From Candidatus Solirubrobacter pratensis (GTDB lineage Bacteria > Actinomycetota > Thermoleophilia > Solirubrobacterales > Solirubrobacteraceae), in NCBI RefSeq assembly GCF_000425945.1, contig NZ_AUEK01000013.1, positions 124,001-188,000 of the forward strand: a DNA stretch of 64,000 bases, written 5' to 3'. The translations under genes and the position numbers were made by a program. The number at the start of each line of letters is the position of its first letter. Position 1 is the stretch's first letter. The notes under the pieces were generated by a model. That model was not told the DNA's origin, did no database searches, and saw only the letters and a list, made by a program, of their open reading frames with translations. Positions 7,995 to 14,854 of this stretch are shown here, one piece after another.

Positions 7995-8240
7995 GCCCGG
8001 CGATCAGCTCCAGCCGGTGCGAGTCGGCTGGGCAGCGGAGTTCAGCTCCAGCAGGAGTCGTAGCCCGGTCGAGTCGACGAAATCGAGCGCCCGAAGATCC
8101 ACGATCACGTGGTCGAAGCCCGCGTCGCGGAACTCGGCGATCCGGTGCGGACGCCATGTCGAGCTCGGCCGCCGCCGCGACGCGCACATGGTTGCGCTCG
8201 GGAATGACGTCGCACTCGAACTCCGGAGGCTCGAACGGGA
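7995..8240 (-). pseudogene. STAS-domain (anti-anti-sigma) protein remnant
   Basis: The best segment reads GFDHVIVDLRALDFVDSTGL and LRLLLELNSAA, the central STAS motif with the conserved Ser (D-S-T-G) that is phosphorylated in SpoIIAA/RsbV-type antagonists. The upstream part (RVAAAAELDMAS) and downstream part (ADSHRLELIAGR) are in another frame, so at least two frameshifts break the gene. It lies on the opposite strand from the SDR and SnoaL genes. Confidence 0.6.
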
Positions 8241-8345
8241 GCCTTCATGAGGGGCTGCCGGAGCGGGCGCGAAGTCGAGAATCGATAGATGACCGTACGT
8301 GCAGGTACCTTCGCTCGACAACGAGATCGTTAGCGAGGAAGCCAA

Positions 8346-8780
8346 ATGTCAACGGCTCAGACGACAGCCAACAAGGCCACGTTTAGACGCTTCGACGACG
8401 CCATCAACAGCGGCGATATCGAGTTGATCTCGAGGATGATCGACGAGCTCGTCGAGCCCGACGCACGGATCCACACGCCGTTGCCGCTTGAAGCGACGGG
8501 CGCGCAATTGCTCAAGCAGGTGTGGGCAGCCCTCCTTCAGGCCTACCCCGACCTCCACGTCGCGGTGGAGGACGTGATCGCAGAGGGCGACAAGGTCGTC
8601 TGCAGGAACGTCGTTACCGGAACCCACCAAGGCGAGTACATGGGCATCCCACCAACTGGCAAAACCGTTACCTACGACGAGATCTTCATCTTCCGCTTCG
8701 CAGACGGCCGAATCGCCGAGACCTGGGGGGTCGTCGACGTCCTCTCGCAAATGCGCCAGCTCGGCGCGGTCCCGGCGTAG
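8346..8780 (+). CDS. SnoaL-like / ester-cyclase family protein
   Basis: A 144-aa protein of the NTF2-like SnoaL fold (FRRFDDAINSGDIELISRMIDE, YPDLHVAVEDVIAEGDKVV, GTHQGEYMGIPPTGKTVTYDEI FIFRFADGRIAE). Members range from polyketide cyclases to ligand-binding proteins of unknown function. GAGGAAG precedes ATG 8346 at good spacing. It is followed nine bases later by the NmrA-like gene, so the two are probably co-transcribed within the element. Confidence 0.88.
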   Translation: MSTAQTTANKATFRRFDDAINSGDIELISRMIDELVEPDARIHTPLPLEATGAQLLKQVWAALLQAYPDLHVAVEDVIAEGDKVVCRNVVTGTHQGEYMGIPPTGKTVTYDEIFIFRFADGRIAETWGVVDVLSQMRQLGAVPA

Positions 8781-8789
8781 GGAACGTCG

Positions 8790-9599
8790 ATGAGACACTT
8801 CGTGATCGGAGCGACCGGCAAGGTCGGCCGTCATGTCGTCTCGGCGCTTGTCGAGCGCGGCGAGTCGGTGCGGGCGCTGGTTCGAGACCCGGACACAGCC
8901 GGCCTGCCGCCCCAGGTCGAGCTCGTGCCCGGCGAGCTCCCACACGCGGCTGGGTTTGCCAACCGAGTCAGCGGCAGCGACAGCGTCTTCTTGGTCTGGC
9001 CGTTCCTCACGCGCCGCGGTGCCGAGGAGCTCGTGCAGGCGATCAGCGGCCACGCGTCCCGCGTCGTATACCTGTCTGCCGAGGCGGCGAGCCGAAGACC
9101 CGAGTCCTCTTGGGCGGCGGTCGAGCACGCCGTGGAGCACTCCTTCGACGAGTGGACGTTCTTGCGACCGACCGGGTTCGCCGCCAACACGCTGATGTGG
9201 GCCGACCAGATCCGCCGCGATAATGCCGTGCGCTGGGTCTACGGGGAGGCGGCACGGTCGCTGATCGACCAGCGCGACATCGCCGACATCGCTGTGCGGG
9301 CGCTGACCGAGCCCGGCCACGCCGGCCAGCGGCACGTCCTGACGGGGCCGGAAGCCATCACCCAGATCGAGCAGGTCCGAGCGATCGGAACGGCCCTAGG
9401 ACGCGAGCTGCGCTGGGAAGAGATCCAACCGGACCAGCTACGCGACGAACTCACCGGAATCCCCTCCAGCGCATTAGAAACGTGGGCCTCGTTCGTACAT
9501 GACCCCGAAATCGTCACGCAAACGGTCCGAGAGATCACCGACAGGCCGGCACGCCCCTTCGCTCAATGGGCGCACGACCACGCCGACAAGTTCCGCTAG
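8790..9599 (+). CDS. NmrA-like NAD(P)-binding oxidoreductase
   Basis: A 269-aa atypical SDR of the NmrA/azoreductase-like group. GATGKVGRHVV at residues 7-17 is the nucleotide-binding loop; VVYLSAEAA and TFLRPTGFAANTL are conserved segments, and IDQRDIADIAVRALTEPG precedes the C-terminal substrate lid. The catalytic Tyr-Lys pair of classical SDRs is absent, as usual here, so it may be a reductase or a redox sensor. It directly follows the SnoaL-like gene. Its stop codon abuts the degraded 3' end of the convergent integrase. Confidence 0.9.
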   Translation: MRHFVIGATGKVGRHVVSALVERGESVRALVRDPDTAGLPPQVELVPGELPHAAGFANRVSGSDSVFLVWPFLTRRGAEELVQAISGHASRVVYLSAEAASRRPESSWAAVEHAVEHSFDEWTFLRPTGFAANTLMWADQIRRDNAVRWVYGEAARSLIDQRDIADIAVRALTEPGHAGQRHVLTGPEAITQIEQVRAIGTALGRELRWEEIQPDQLRDELTGIPSSALETWASFVHDPEIVTQTVREITDRPARPFAQWAHDHADKFR

Positions 9600-10803
9600 C
9601 CACCACAACGCTCGGCCCTCCATCGGCGCGATGAGGGCGGCGTAGAACACCGACCGCAGGCGCTTATCCGTGACGCGGCCACCGAGCGCGGTGGAGAAGA
9701 CGTAGTCGTCGGCGCTGGTGAACCTCGCCCGCGTGCTGAGCGCGGCGAGGCGCTGAGCCAGCAGCGGCACGAGCGGCGCCGATCGGGCCCGCTTGCCCTT
9801 CGGAGTCGACCGCTCGCCCTCGACGAACCCCGACTCGATCCGCAGCACCGACCACGCAGCGCCACTGCACGTCGCGCGTCTCCCCCATCCGCGGACCCGC
9901 GTAGAACATCGTCGCCAGCGCGCCGGCGAACATGTCGCGCTGGGCATCCGACAACTCATCGATCGCGTCCCCCTCGCGCGAGCTCCGCGGGCGCTCGTCG
10001 AGCTGCCCGAGCGTCGCTCGGTAGACGCTCTCGAACTCGGCAGGCTCGAGAATGCTGAACCTGCCGCTGTCAACGAGCGAGACCCGCTCGGCGTCGGCCG
10101 ACGGATTCGACTCGATCAGCTTCCGCCGCTTCGCGAGCCGGAACACACCGTGAAGCAACACGAGGATCTTCTGCACGGTCCGCGGCGACAGATGCGAATC
10201 GAGCAGCTCGCGCCGGAACTCGTCCACGTCCTCGGTCGTGAACGTGTCACGCCGCTCCTCACGGACTTCCCAACGGTTGCGACCGCCCACTCGCACCGAG
10301 ACCTCGAAGCGCTCGATCTCGTACAGCGGCGTCTCAGCGCCGAACCTCGGCAGCAAATACGTATTCGCGGCGTTCGTCGCGTCGCGCAACGTGCTCTTCT
10401 TGCGCTGCTTCTCGACGCGCAAGTAGGACAGCCACAGCTCGACCGCGGCCCCGAACGTCGGAATCGCACCCGTGTCCACACGCGGAGGCTCGGCGCGTGG
10501 CGTGCGCGCGTCGTCGAGAATCTGGTCGAGCACGTCCTCGCCCATCTTGGGCGTGAGCGCGCCCGGCGGGCAGTCGCCGTTTCCGGCGCGCCAAACGACC
10601 GCACCGCGAGCGGTGCGCCGACCCGTGTCCCTGACGTGAGCCTTGCCGAGCGTCCTCGCGTGCTTCGCGCCGCCGGCATCCACCCACAACGCGAAGTACT
10701 TGCGCGCCCGCTCCGTGCCCCTGACCTGCAAGTGCCCGGAGACCGCCCCCGGCAGTGCACCGGACCGTCGCTGCGCCCCCGTTACGCCCTCGTTTCGCCC
10801 CAT
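9600..10803 (-). pseudogene. Tyrosine integrase, frameshifted and C-terminally truncated
   Basis: From ATG 10803 the protein carries a SAM-like core-binding domain (FGAAVELWLSYLRVEKQ, LSPRTVQKILVLLHGVFRLA) and the start of the catalytic domain, with the first Arg in FYAGPRMGETRDVQW. The frame then shifts at about 9850-9865; the next frame continues VLRIESGFVEGERSTPKGKR (catalytic Lys). The coding signal ends at FYAAL near 9620, before the HxxR, second His/Trp and nucleophilic Tyr, exactly where the NmrA-like gene ends on the other strand. It is therefore inactive. It starts 66 bases from the tRNA-Arg 3' end, the standard integrase position. Confidence 0.85.
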
Positions 10804-10828
10804 GGAGAGTAGAGGCGGCCTTGTCGAG

Positions 10829-10856
10829 CCTTGCACAGATCTGGCTCTGTGCAAGG
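10829..10856 (-). terminator. Perfect 10-bp hairpin downstream of tRNA-Arg
   Basis: CCTTGCACAG (10829-10838), loop ATCTGGCT, CTGTGCAAGG (10847-10856). It lies between the tRNA 3' end and the integrase start. There is no T-tract. It could end tRNA transcription or be an arm-type site of the element. Confidence 0.55.
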
Positions 10857-10868
10857 CCTTGCAACCAG

Positions 10869-10941
10869 CGCCCCCGGGAGGATTTGAACCTCCGACCGTC
10901 GGCTTAGAAGGCCGCTGCTCTGTCCACTGAGCTACGGGGGC
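10869..10941 (-). tRNA. tRNA-Arg (anticodon TCT), intact, element-borne
   Basis: A 73-nt cloverleaf: acceptor GCCCCCG/CGGGGGC, D stem GCTC/GAGC, anticodon stem GCGGC/GCCGA (last pair mismatched), loop CTTCTAA with TCT anticodon, T arm GGAGG-TTCAAAT-CCTCC, discriminator G, no encoded CCA. It reads AGA codons (and AGG by wobble). It lies inside the insertion that splits another tRNA-Arg(TCT) and differs from that gene in the D loop, stems and T arm, so it is not a simple duplicate. Confidence 0.93.
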
Positions 10942-10954
10942 GTGGCCGCCTGTC

Positions 10955-10972
10955 GCGGACTTAGAAGTCCGC
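10955..10972. repeat. 18-bp palindrome at the right junction of the element
   Basis: GCGGACTTAGAAGTCCGC has perfect 8-bp arms (GCGGACTT/AAGTCCGC) around AG. One arm is the host tRNA anticodon stem, the other the element end, with the 7-bp core TTAGAAG inside. This matches the inverted binding arms around a tyrosine-recombinase crossover. Confidence 0.6.
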
Positions 10973-10999
10973 TGCTCTATCCAGCTGAGCTACAGGGGC
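10961..10999 (-). pseudogene. 5' half of split tRNA-Arg(TCT), including right copy of the 7-bp core
   Basis: On the minus strand the 39 bases give acceptor GCCCCTG, TA, D arm GCTC-AGCTGGATA-GAGC, A26, anticodon 5' strand GCGGA and loop CTTCTAA. After the loop the sequence departs to GTCCGCGACAGG with no T arm or acceptor 3' strand. The missing 3' half lies 4.9 kb away at 5986-6027, same strand, correct order for a simple insertion. Bases 10961-10967 (TTAGAAG) repeat 6021-6027. Confidence 0.9.
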
Positions 11000-11003
11000 T
11001 CGG

Positions 11004-11022
11004 CCCGGGAGCTTAACCCGGG
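11004..11022 (-). terminator. Hairpin downstream of NUDIX gene
   Basis: CCCGGG (11004-11009), loop AGCTTAA, CCCGGG (11017-11022), just past the NUDIX stop and before the tRNA 5' half. A short GC-rich stem without T-tract; candidate terminator for the NUDIX/export operon. Confidence 0.4.
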
Positions 11023-11041
11023 TCGGGCGGGACGCCAGCGG

Positions 11042-11701
11042 TCAGGTGCGCCGGTAGAGGCGTCCAGGGCGCCCTGGACCTTCCGAGCGCTGCTCGCCCG
11101 TGTCCGAGAGCAGACCCGTCGCGAGGACGTCGCGGCGGAAGTTCGCCGCGTCGACCCGCTCGCCGCGCAGCGCCTCGTACAGGCGCTGCGCCTGCCGCAG
11201 CGTGAACGGCTCGGGGAGCAGGCCCGCTCCCTTGCTCACGAACCAGGACTTGTCGGCGACCCGTGCGCGCAGGCGCCAAAGGCCGTCGTCGACGATCCCG
11301 GCGTGGTCGAGCGCCAGGGGCGGGAGTGCGGCGAGCGGGTGCCAGGAGGCGTCGCGGTGGGCCGGCGGGGACGCGGGCAGGATCTCCGGCCTGACCAGCG
11401 CCATGTAGGCGATCGAGGGCAGCCACCCGCGCGGGTCGCGGGACGGGTCGGCATAGGTGCGCAGCTGCTCGAGATGCACCGAGCCGACGCCGGTCTTCTC
11501 ACGCAGCTTGCGCTCCGCGGTCTGCTCGGGCGACTCGGAGGTTCCGACGAAGCCGCCCGGGAGCGCGAACATCCCCCGCTGCGGCTCCTCGAGCCGGCGG
11601 GCCAGCAGGACGCAGAGCGCTCCGTCGAGCAGAGTGAAGACGACCGGGTCGGCGGTCAGGCCGATCGGGGCGTCATAGCCGGCATCGTTGGTCGCTCGCA
11701 T
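11042..11701 (-). CDS. NUDIX hydrolase with NrtR-like C-terminal winged helix
   Basis: A 219-aa protein. Residues about 47-70 carry the NUDIX box (GGFVGTSESPEQTAERKLREKTG), slightly divergent from GX5EX7REUXEEXGU: the REUXEE core reads RKLREK, so one metal ligand is replaced. The C-terminal part (AGLLPEPFTLRQAQRLYEALRGE, NFRRDVLATGLL) is the winged helix of NrtR-type proteins. Such proteins are either ADP-ribose hydrolases or ADP-ribose-responsive repressors of NAD metabolism; the weakened box favours a regulator or a catalytically weak form. It follows the export operon with 24 bp spacing, so it may be co-transcribed. Confidence 0.85.
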   Translation of the reverse strand: MRATNDAGYDAPIGLTADPVVFTLLDGALCVLLARRLEEPQRGMFALPGGFVGTSESPEQTAERKLREKTGVGSVHLEQLRTYADPSRDPRGWLPSIAYMALVRPEILPASPPAHRDASWHPLAALPPLALDHAGIVDDGLWRLRARVADKSWFVSKGAGLLPEPFTLRQAQRLYEALRGERVDAANFRRDVLATGLLSDTGEQRSEGPGRPGRLYRRT

Positions 11702-11725
11702 CCGGCCCCAGCATGACGGAGCCGG

Positions 11726-12394
11726 TCATTGCGTGGCCGGCACGATCGTGACGCTGGTGGCGGGGTTCTCGTTGTTCTGGCCCGTGCCGGCGACCGTCAC
11801 TGTGGCACCCGGCTTGATGTCTCCGACCGAGCCCGTGGCGCTCTTGCGAACCGTCGTGCTAGAGCTCAACTTGACCTTTACGGTTCCCTGACGGCCCTGG
11901 AGCGTCAGCGTGTCGCCGCTGATCGACTGGACCTGGCCGGCCACGCCGCCGAACCCGCCCGCGAACCCGCCGCGGCCGCCGAAGCCGCCACCGCCGTTCT
12001 GACCGCCGGTGCCGCCGTTCTGACCGCCCGTGCCGCCGTTCTGGCGGCCCTGGCAGATCGCGCGCACGAGGAACTGGCTGCCACCCCCGCGCGGAGGCGC
12101 ACCCGCCTGGCCCGTGCCCGCCGCGCCCGCGCCGGCGCCGCCCCCGGTCGGAGCCGCGGCCACGCCCGTGTCGCCGCACGCGAGCTTGCCGTCCTGCGCC
12201 TGCTGGACGGCCTCGGCGAACGTCGACGGGCCGCCGCCGGCGCCGGCGTGACCGGCGAAGTAGCCGATCGCGCCCAGCGCGATCGCGACGACGGCGGCGA
12301 TGGCGATCGTGCGCCCCGGCCCGCGGTAGTCGTCGTCGTACTCCTCGTCCTGGTCGTGCGGCTCCTCGAGCACCGTCGTCTTGTCCTCGCTCAT
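11726..12394 (-). CDS. Membrane-anchored Gly-rich DUF5666-type protein
   Basis: A 222-aa protein: an acidic cytoplasmic N-terminus, one membrane segment (IAIAAVVAIALGAIGYFAG, about 30-48), an Ala/Gly linker, a repeated GGTGGQN/GGFGG tract, and a C-terminal beta domain (GVAGQVQSISGDTLTLQG, TTVRKSATGSVGDIKPGATVTV) like DUF5666. DUF5666 resembles an OB-like fold, function unknown. It is the last gene of a MacAB-like operon and overlaps its upstream neighbour by four bases. The architecture resembles the preceding gene product, suggesting a duplicated pair of accessory surface proteins. Confidence 0.75.
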   Translation of the reverse strand: MSEDKTTVLEEPHDQDEEYDDDYRGPGRTIAIAAVVAIALGAIGYFAGHAGAGGGPSTFAEAVQQAQDGKLACGDTGVAAAPTGGGAGAGAAGTGQAGAPPRGGGSQFLVRAICQGRQNGGTGGQNGGTGGQNGGGGFGGRGGFAGGFGGVAGQVQSISGDTLTLQGRQGTVKVKLSSSTTVRKSATGSVGDIKPGATVTVAGTGQNNENPATSVTIVPATQ

Positions 12395-12954
12395 CCGCCG
12401 TTTCCTTCCTGATTCGCTGGTGCTCCGCCGCGAGCGCCGAACAGCCCGGCGAGCCCGCTCGTCGCGTTCTTGGCGGTCGCGGTGATCGACGTCGCCGTCA
12501 CCGTGCCGCTGCTGGACTTCGTCCCCTGGACGATCACCGTGTCGCCCGGGTGCACGTCCGTGGCCTTGCTGGTCGCGGTCCGCGTGACCTTCGAGCTGCC
12601 GGTCGTCTTGACGCGGATCGTGTTGCCGCTCGAGTCGGTCACGTAGAGCGTCTTGCCGTCGACGTTGGCGACCGAGCCGGTCGTCGCGTCGGCGCCGCCC
12701 GCACCGCCCCCGCCGAAGCCCGCGCCACCGCCGGCGCGACCGCCCGCCGCGCCGCCGCCACCCGCGCCGCCCCCGCGAGCGAACCCGCCCGCCGCCGCGC
12801 CGCCCGTGGACGGTGTGCTCCCGGAGGACTTCTGCATCTGCACGCCGCCGATGAACCCGAGCGCCGCGAGCAGCACGGCGGTCAGCGAGGCGGTCAAGGG
12901 CGTCACGAGCTTGCGGCGCGGCCGCCGGGGAAGCTCCAGCTCTGCTGTGGTCAT
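12391..12954 (-). CDS. Membrane-anchored Gly-rich DUF5666-like protein
   Basis: A 187-aa protein with one N-terminal membrane segment (LTASLTAVLLAALGFIGGV), a long Gly/Ala tract (about residues 52-90) and a C-terminal DUF5666-like repeat (GSVANVDGKTLYVTDSSGN, TKATDVHPGDTVIVQG-like). It overlaps the permease stop by four bases (ATGA) and the next gene likewise. It is probably an extracytoplasmic accessory of the export system. It resembles its neighbour in layout but not in detailed sequence. Confidence 0.75.
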   Translation of the reverse strand: MTTAELELPRRPRRKLVTPLTASLTAVLLAALGFIGGVQMQKSSGSTPSTGGAAAGGFARGGGAGGGGAAGGRAGGGAGFGGGGAGGADATTGSVANVDGKTLYVTDSSGNTIRVKTTGSSKVTRTATSKATDVHPGDTVIVQGTKSSSGTVTATSITATAKNATSGLAGLFGARGGAPANQEGNGG

Positions 12955-14168
12955 TCGAACCTCAATGCGTCGATCGGGCGCATGCGCGCCGCGCGGCCTG
13001 CGGGATACGTGCCGAAGAACAGCCCGGCGAGGACGGAGGCGCCGAACGCGAGGAAGACCGAGTACAGGGCGATCGAGGGCTCGACGCCGGCGATCTTGAA
13101 GTGGCTGCCGATGATTCCCACCGCCACTCCGGTGAGCCCGCCGATCATCGAGACGAGCACCGCCTCGGCGAGGAACTGGGCGAGGATGTCCGACCGCCGC
13201 GCGCCGATCGCCTTCCTGATCCCGATCTCGCGCGTTCGCTCGGTGACCGAGACGAGCATGATGTTCATCACTCCGATTCCGCCGACCAGCAGCGAGATCG
13301 CCGCGACCGCGCCGAGCAGCGTCGTGAACACGTTCGTGGTCGCGTCGGACGCCTCGAGCACCGACCCCTGGTTGATCACGGAGAACCCGGGGTTCGTCGG
13401 GTCGGTGACGTTCTTGCGCTCATAGAGGATCGACTCGACCTCGGCCTGCGCGGCGTTGAGCGCGGAGGCCGACTTCGCCTGCACGGTGATCGAGCTCAGC
13501 CCGCCGTACCCGGTCAGCGAGTCCTGCACGGCGGTGAGCGGCGCGAACGCGACGTCGTCCTGGTCCTGCGCTCCGTTGGAGCCCTTGGGCGCGGTGACGC
13601 CGATGACCTGGAAGCCCGTGCCGTTCACGCGAACGGTCTGGCCCACCGGATCGGCGCCCGAGAACAGGTTCTGCACGACCGTCGGCCCGAGCACGACGAC
13701 GCGCTTGTGCGCCTTCACGTCGGCCGAGGAGAACATCTGGCCCGTCGCGACGGTGTAGGAGCGCGTGTCGAGGTACGACGGCACGGTTCCGGTGAACGTG
13801 CTCGGTTGGTAGCTCACCGATCCGCTCACCAGCGTGGTGCCGGTCGCGTTCTCGACCGCCGACACCGCCTTGATGTCAGGCGCGTTGAAGCTGTCGCTCA
13901 GCGCGTCCACGTCGCGCTGGTCGAAGGTGACCGACGCGCCGCCTCCGCCTCCCGGGCCGAAGCGGCCGCCCTGCGCCTGCACGAGCAGGACGTTGGATCC
14001 GAGGGCGTTGATGCGTGCCTGGACCGCCTGCTTGGAGCCGTTGCCGACGGCGACGAGGATGATCACGGCCGCGACGCCGATCGTCATGCCGAGGATCGTC
14101 AGGCCGGAGCGCAGCTTGTTCGCCGCGATCCCGGCCAGCGCGATGCGCAGCGTCTCGCGCGCGTTCAT
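12951..14168 (-). CDS. MacB-type ABC transporter permease (MacB_PCD plus FtsX)
   Basis: A 405-aa permease. N-terminal membrane helix (LRSGLTILGMTIGVAAVIILVAVG) is followed by a large extracytoplasmic MacB_PCD domain (about 45-275, with a Gly-rich loop GGRFGPGGGGG) and three C-terminal helices around EIGIRKAIGARRSDILAQFLAEA, the FtsX coupling motif that contacts the ATPase. The family performs mechanotransmission rather than classic pore transport, pumping substrates through a partner adaptor. It is the third gene of a five-gene coupled operon. The substrate is not predictable; macrolide, peptide or lipid-like compounds are typical. Confidence 0.92.
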   Translation of the reverse strand: MNARETLRIALAGIAANKLRSGLTILGMTIGVAAVIILVAVGNGSKQAVQARINALGSNVLLVQAQGGRFGPGGGGGASVTFDQRDVDALSDSFNAPDIKAVSAVENATGTTLVSGSVSYQPSTFTGTVPSYLDTRSYTVATGQMFSSADVKAHKRVVVLGPTVVQNLFSGADPVGQTVRVNGTGFQVIGVTAPKGSNGAQDQDDVAFAPLTAVQDSLTGYGGLSSITVQAKSASALNAAQAEVESILYERKNVTDPTNPGFSVINQGSVLEASDATTNVFTTLLGAVAAISLLVGGIGVMNIMLVSVTERTREIGIRKAIGARRSDILAQFLAEAVLVSMIGGLTGVAVGIIGSHFKIAGVEPSIALYSVFLAFGASVLAGLFFGTYPAGRAARMRPIDALRFE

Positions 14169-14854
14169 GTCCGGCGGTCCTCGACGACCTCGCCGTCGGC
14201 CAGCCGGATCACGCGCCGCGCGCGCGCAGCGACGTCCTCCTCGTGCGTGATCAGCACGACCGTCCGGCCCTCGGCGTTCAGGGACGCGAACAGCTCCAGC
14301 ACCTCGTGCGTGGAGTGCGAGTCAAGGTTGCCGGTCGGCTCGTCGGCGAGCACCAGCGCGGGGTTGGTGACGATGGCGCGCGCGACGGCGACGCGCTGCT
14401 GCTGGCCGCCGGAGAGCTCGGACGGCAGGTGGTGGAGCCGCTGGCCCATCCCGACGGCGAGCAGCGCGTCGGTCGCGCGGCGCCGCCGCTGCGCCCGGCT
14501 CAGCCCCGCGTAGGTGAGCGGCAGCTCGACGTTGGCGAGCGCACTCGTGCGCGGGACGAGGTTGAAGGCCTGGAAGACGAACCCGATCTTGCGGTTGCGC
14601 AGGTCCGACAGGTCGTCCTCGTCGATGTCGCGCACGTCGACGCCGTCGAGCAGATAGGTCCCCGCCGTCGGCGAGTCGAGACAGCCCGCGATGTGCATCA
14701 GCGTGCTCTTGCCGGAGCCGGAGCTGCCCATGATCGCGACGTGCTCGCCGCGCTCGATCAGCAGTGAGACGCTCTGCAGCGCGTGCACCATGACGTCCTC
14801 GGTCACCTGGTAGGTGCGCGAGACGTCGCGCAGCTCGATGACCGCCGTGCTCAT
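14165..14854 (-). CDS. MacB/LolD-type ABC transporter ATP-binding protein
   Basis: A 229-aa ATPase with Walker A GSSGSGKST (about 43-51), Q loop FVFQAFNL, signature LSGGQQQRVAVARA, Walker B ALVLADEPTGNLD and H loop VVLITHE. The GNLDSHS tail of Walker B is characteristic of the LolD/MacB branch. It would energise the adjacent FtsX-type permease. Overlaps of four bases on both sides show tight translational coupling within the adaptor-ATPase-permease operon. Confidence 0.95.
   Translation of the reverse strand: MSTAVIELRDVSRTYQVTEDVMVHALQSVSLLIERGEHVAIMGSSGSGKSTLMHIAGCLDSPTAGTYLLDGVDVRDIDEDDLSDLRNRKIGFVFQAFNLVPRTSALANVELPLTYAGLSRAQRRRRATDALLAVGMGQRLHHLPSELSGGQQQRVAVARAIVTNPALVLADEPTGNLDSHSTHEVLELFASLNAEGRTVVLITHEEDVAARARRVIRLADGEVVEDRRT

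Larger units (their letters stand above)
6028..10960. mobile_element. 4.9-kb integrative element inserted in the anticodon loop of tRNA-Arg(TCT)
   Basis: The interval between the two TTAGAAG repeats separates the halves of one tRNA-Arg. Contents, left to right: ArsR remnant, SDR gene, LysR and STAS remnants, SnoaL-like and NmrA-like genes, a frameshifted and truncated tyrosine integrase, a strong hairpin, and an intact tRNA-Arg(TCT). The element thus supplies a replacement for the tRNA it destroys. The integrase lacks its C-terminal catalytic residues, so the element is no longer self-mobile. Boundaries are inferred from the tRNA halves. Confidence 0.75.

Noticed and set aside
10944..10999. 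A second complete tRNA-Arg next to the intact one
   Set aside because: It lacks variable loop, T arm and the 3' acceptor strand; only the 5' half is present.
11999..12050. Short tandem DNA repeats that might suggest a CRISPR or minisatellite
   Set aside because: They encode GGTGGQN repeats in frame inside a protein; no spacers and no cas genes.
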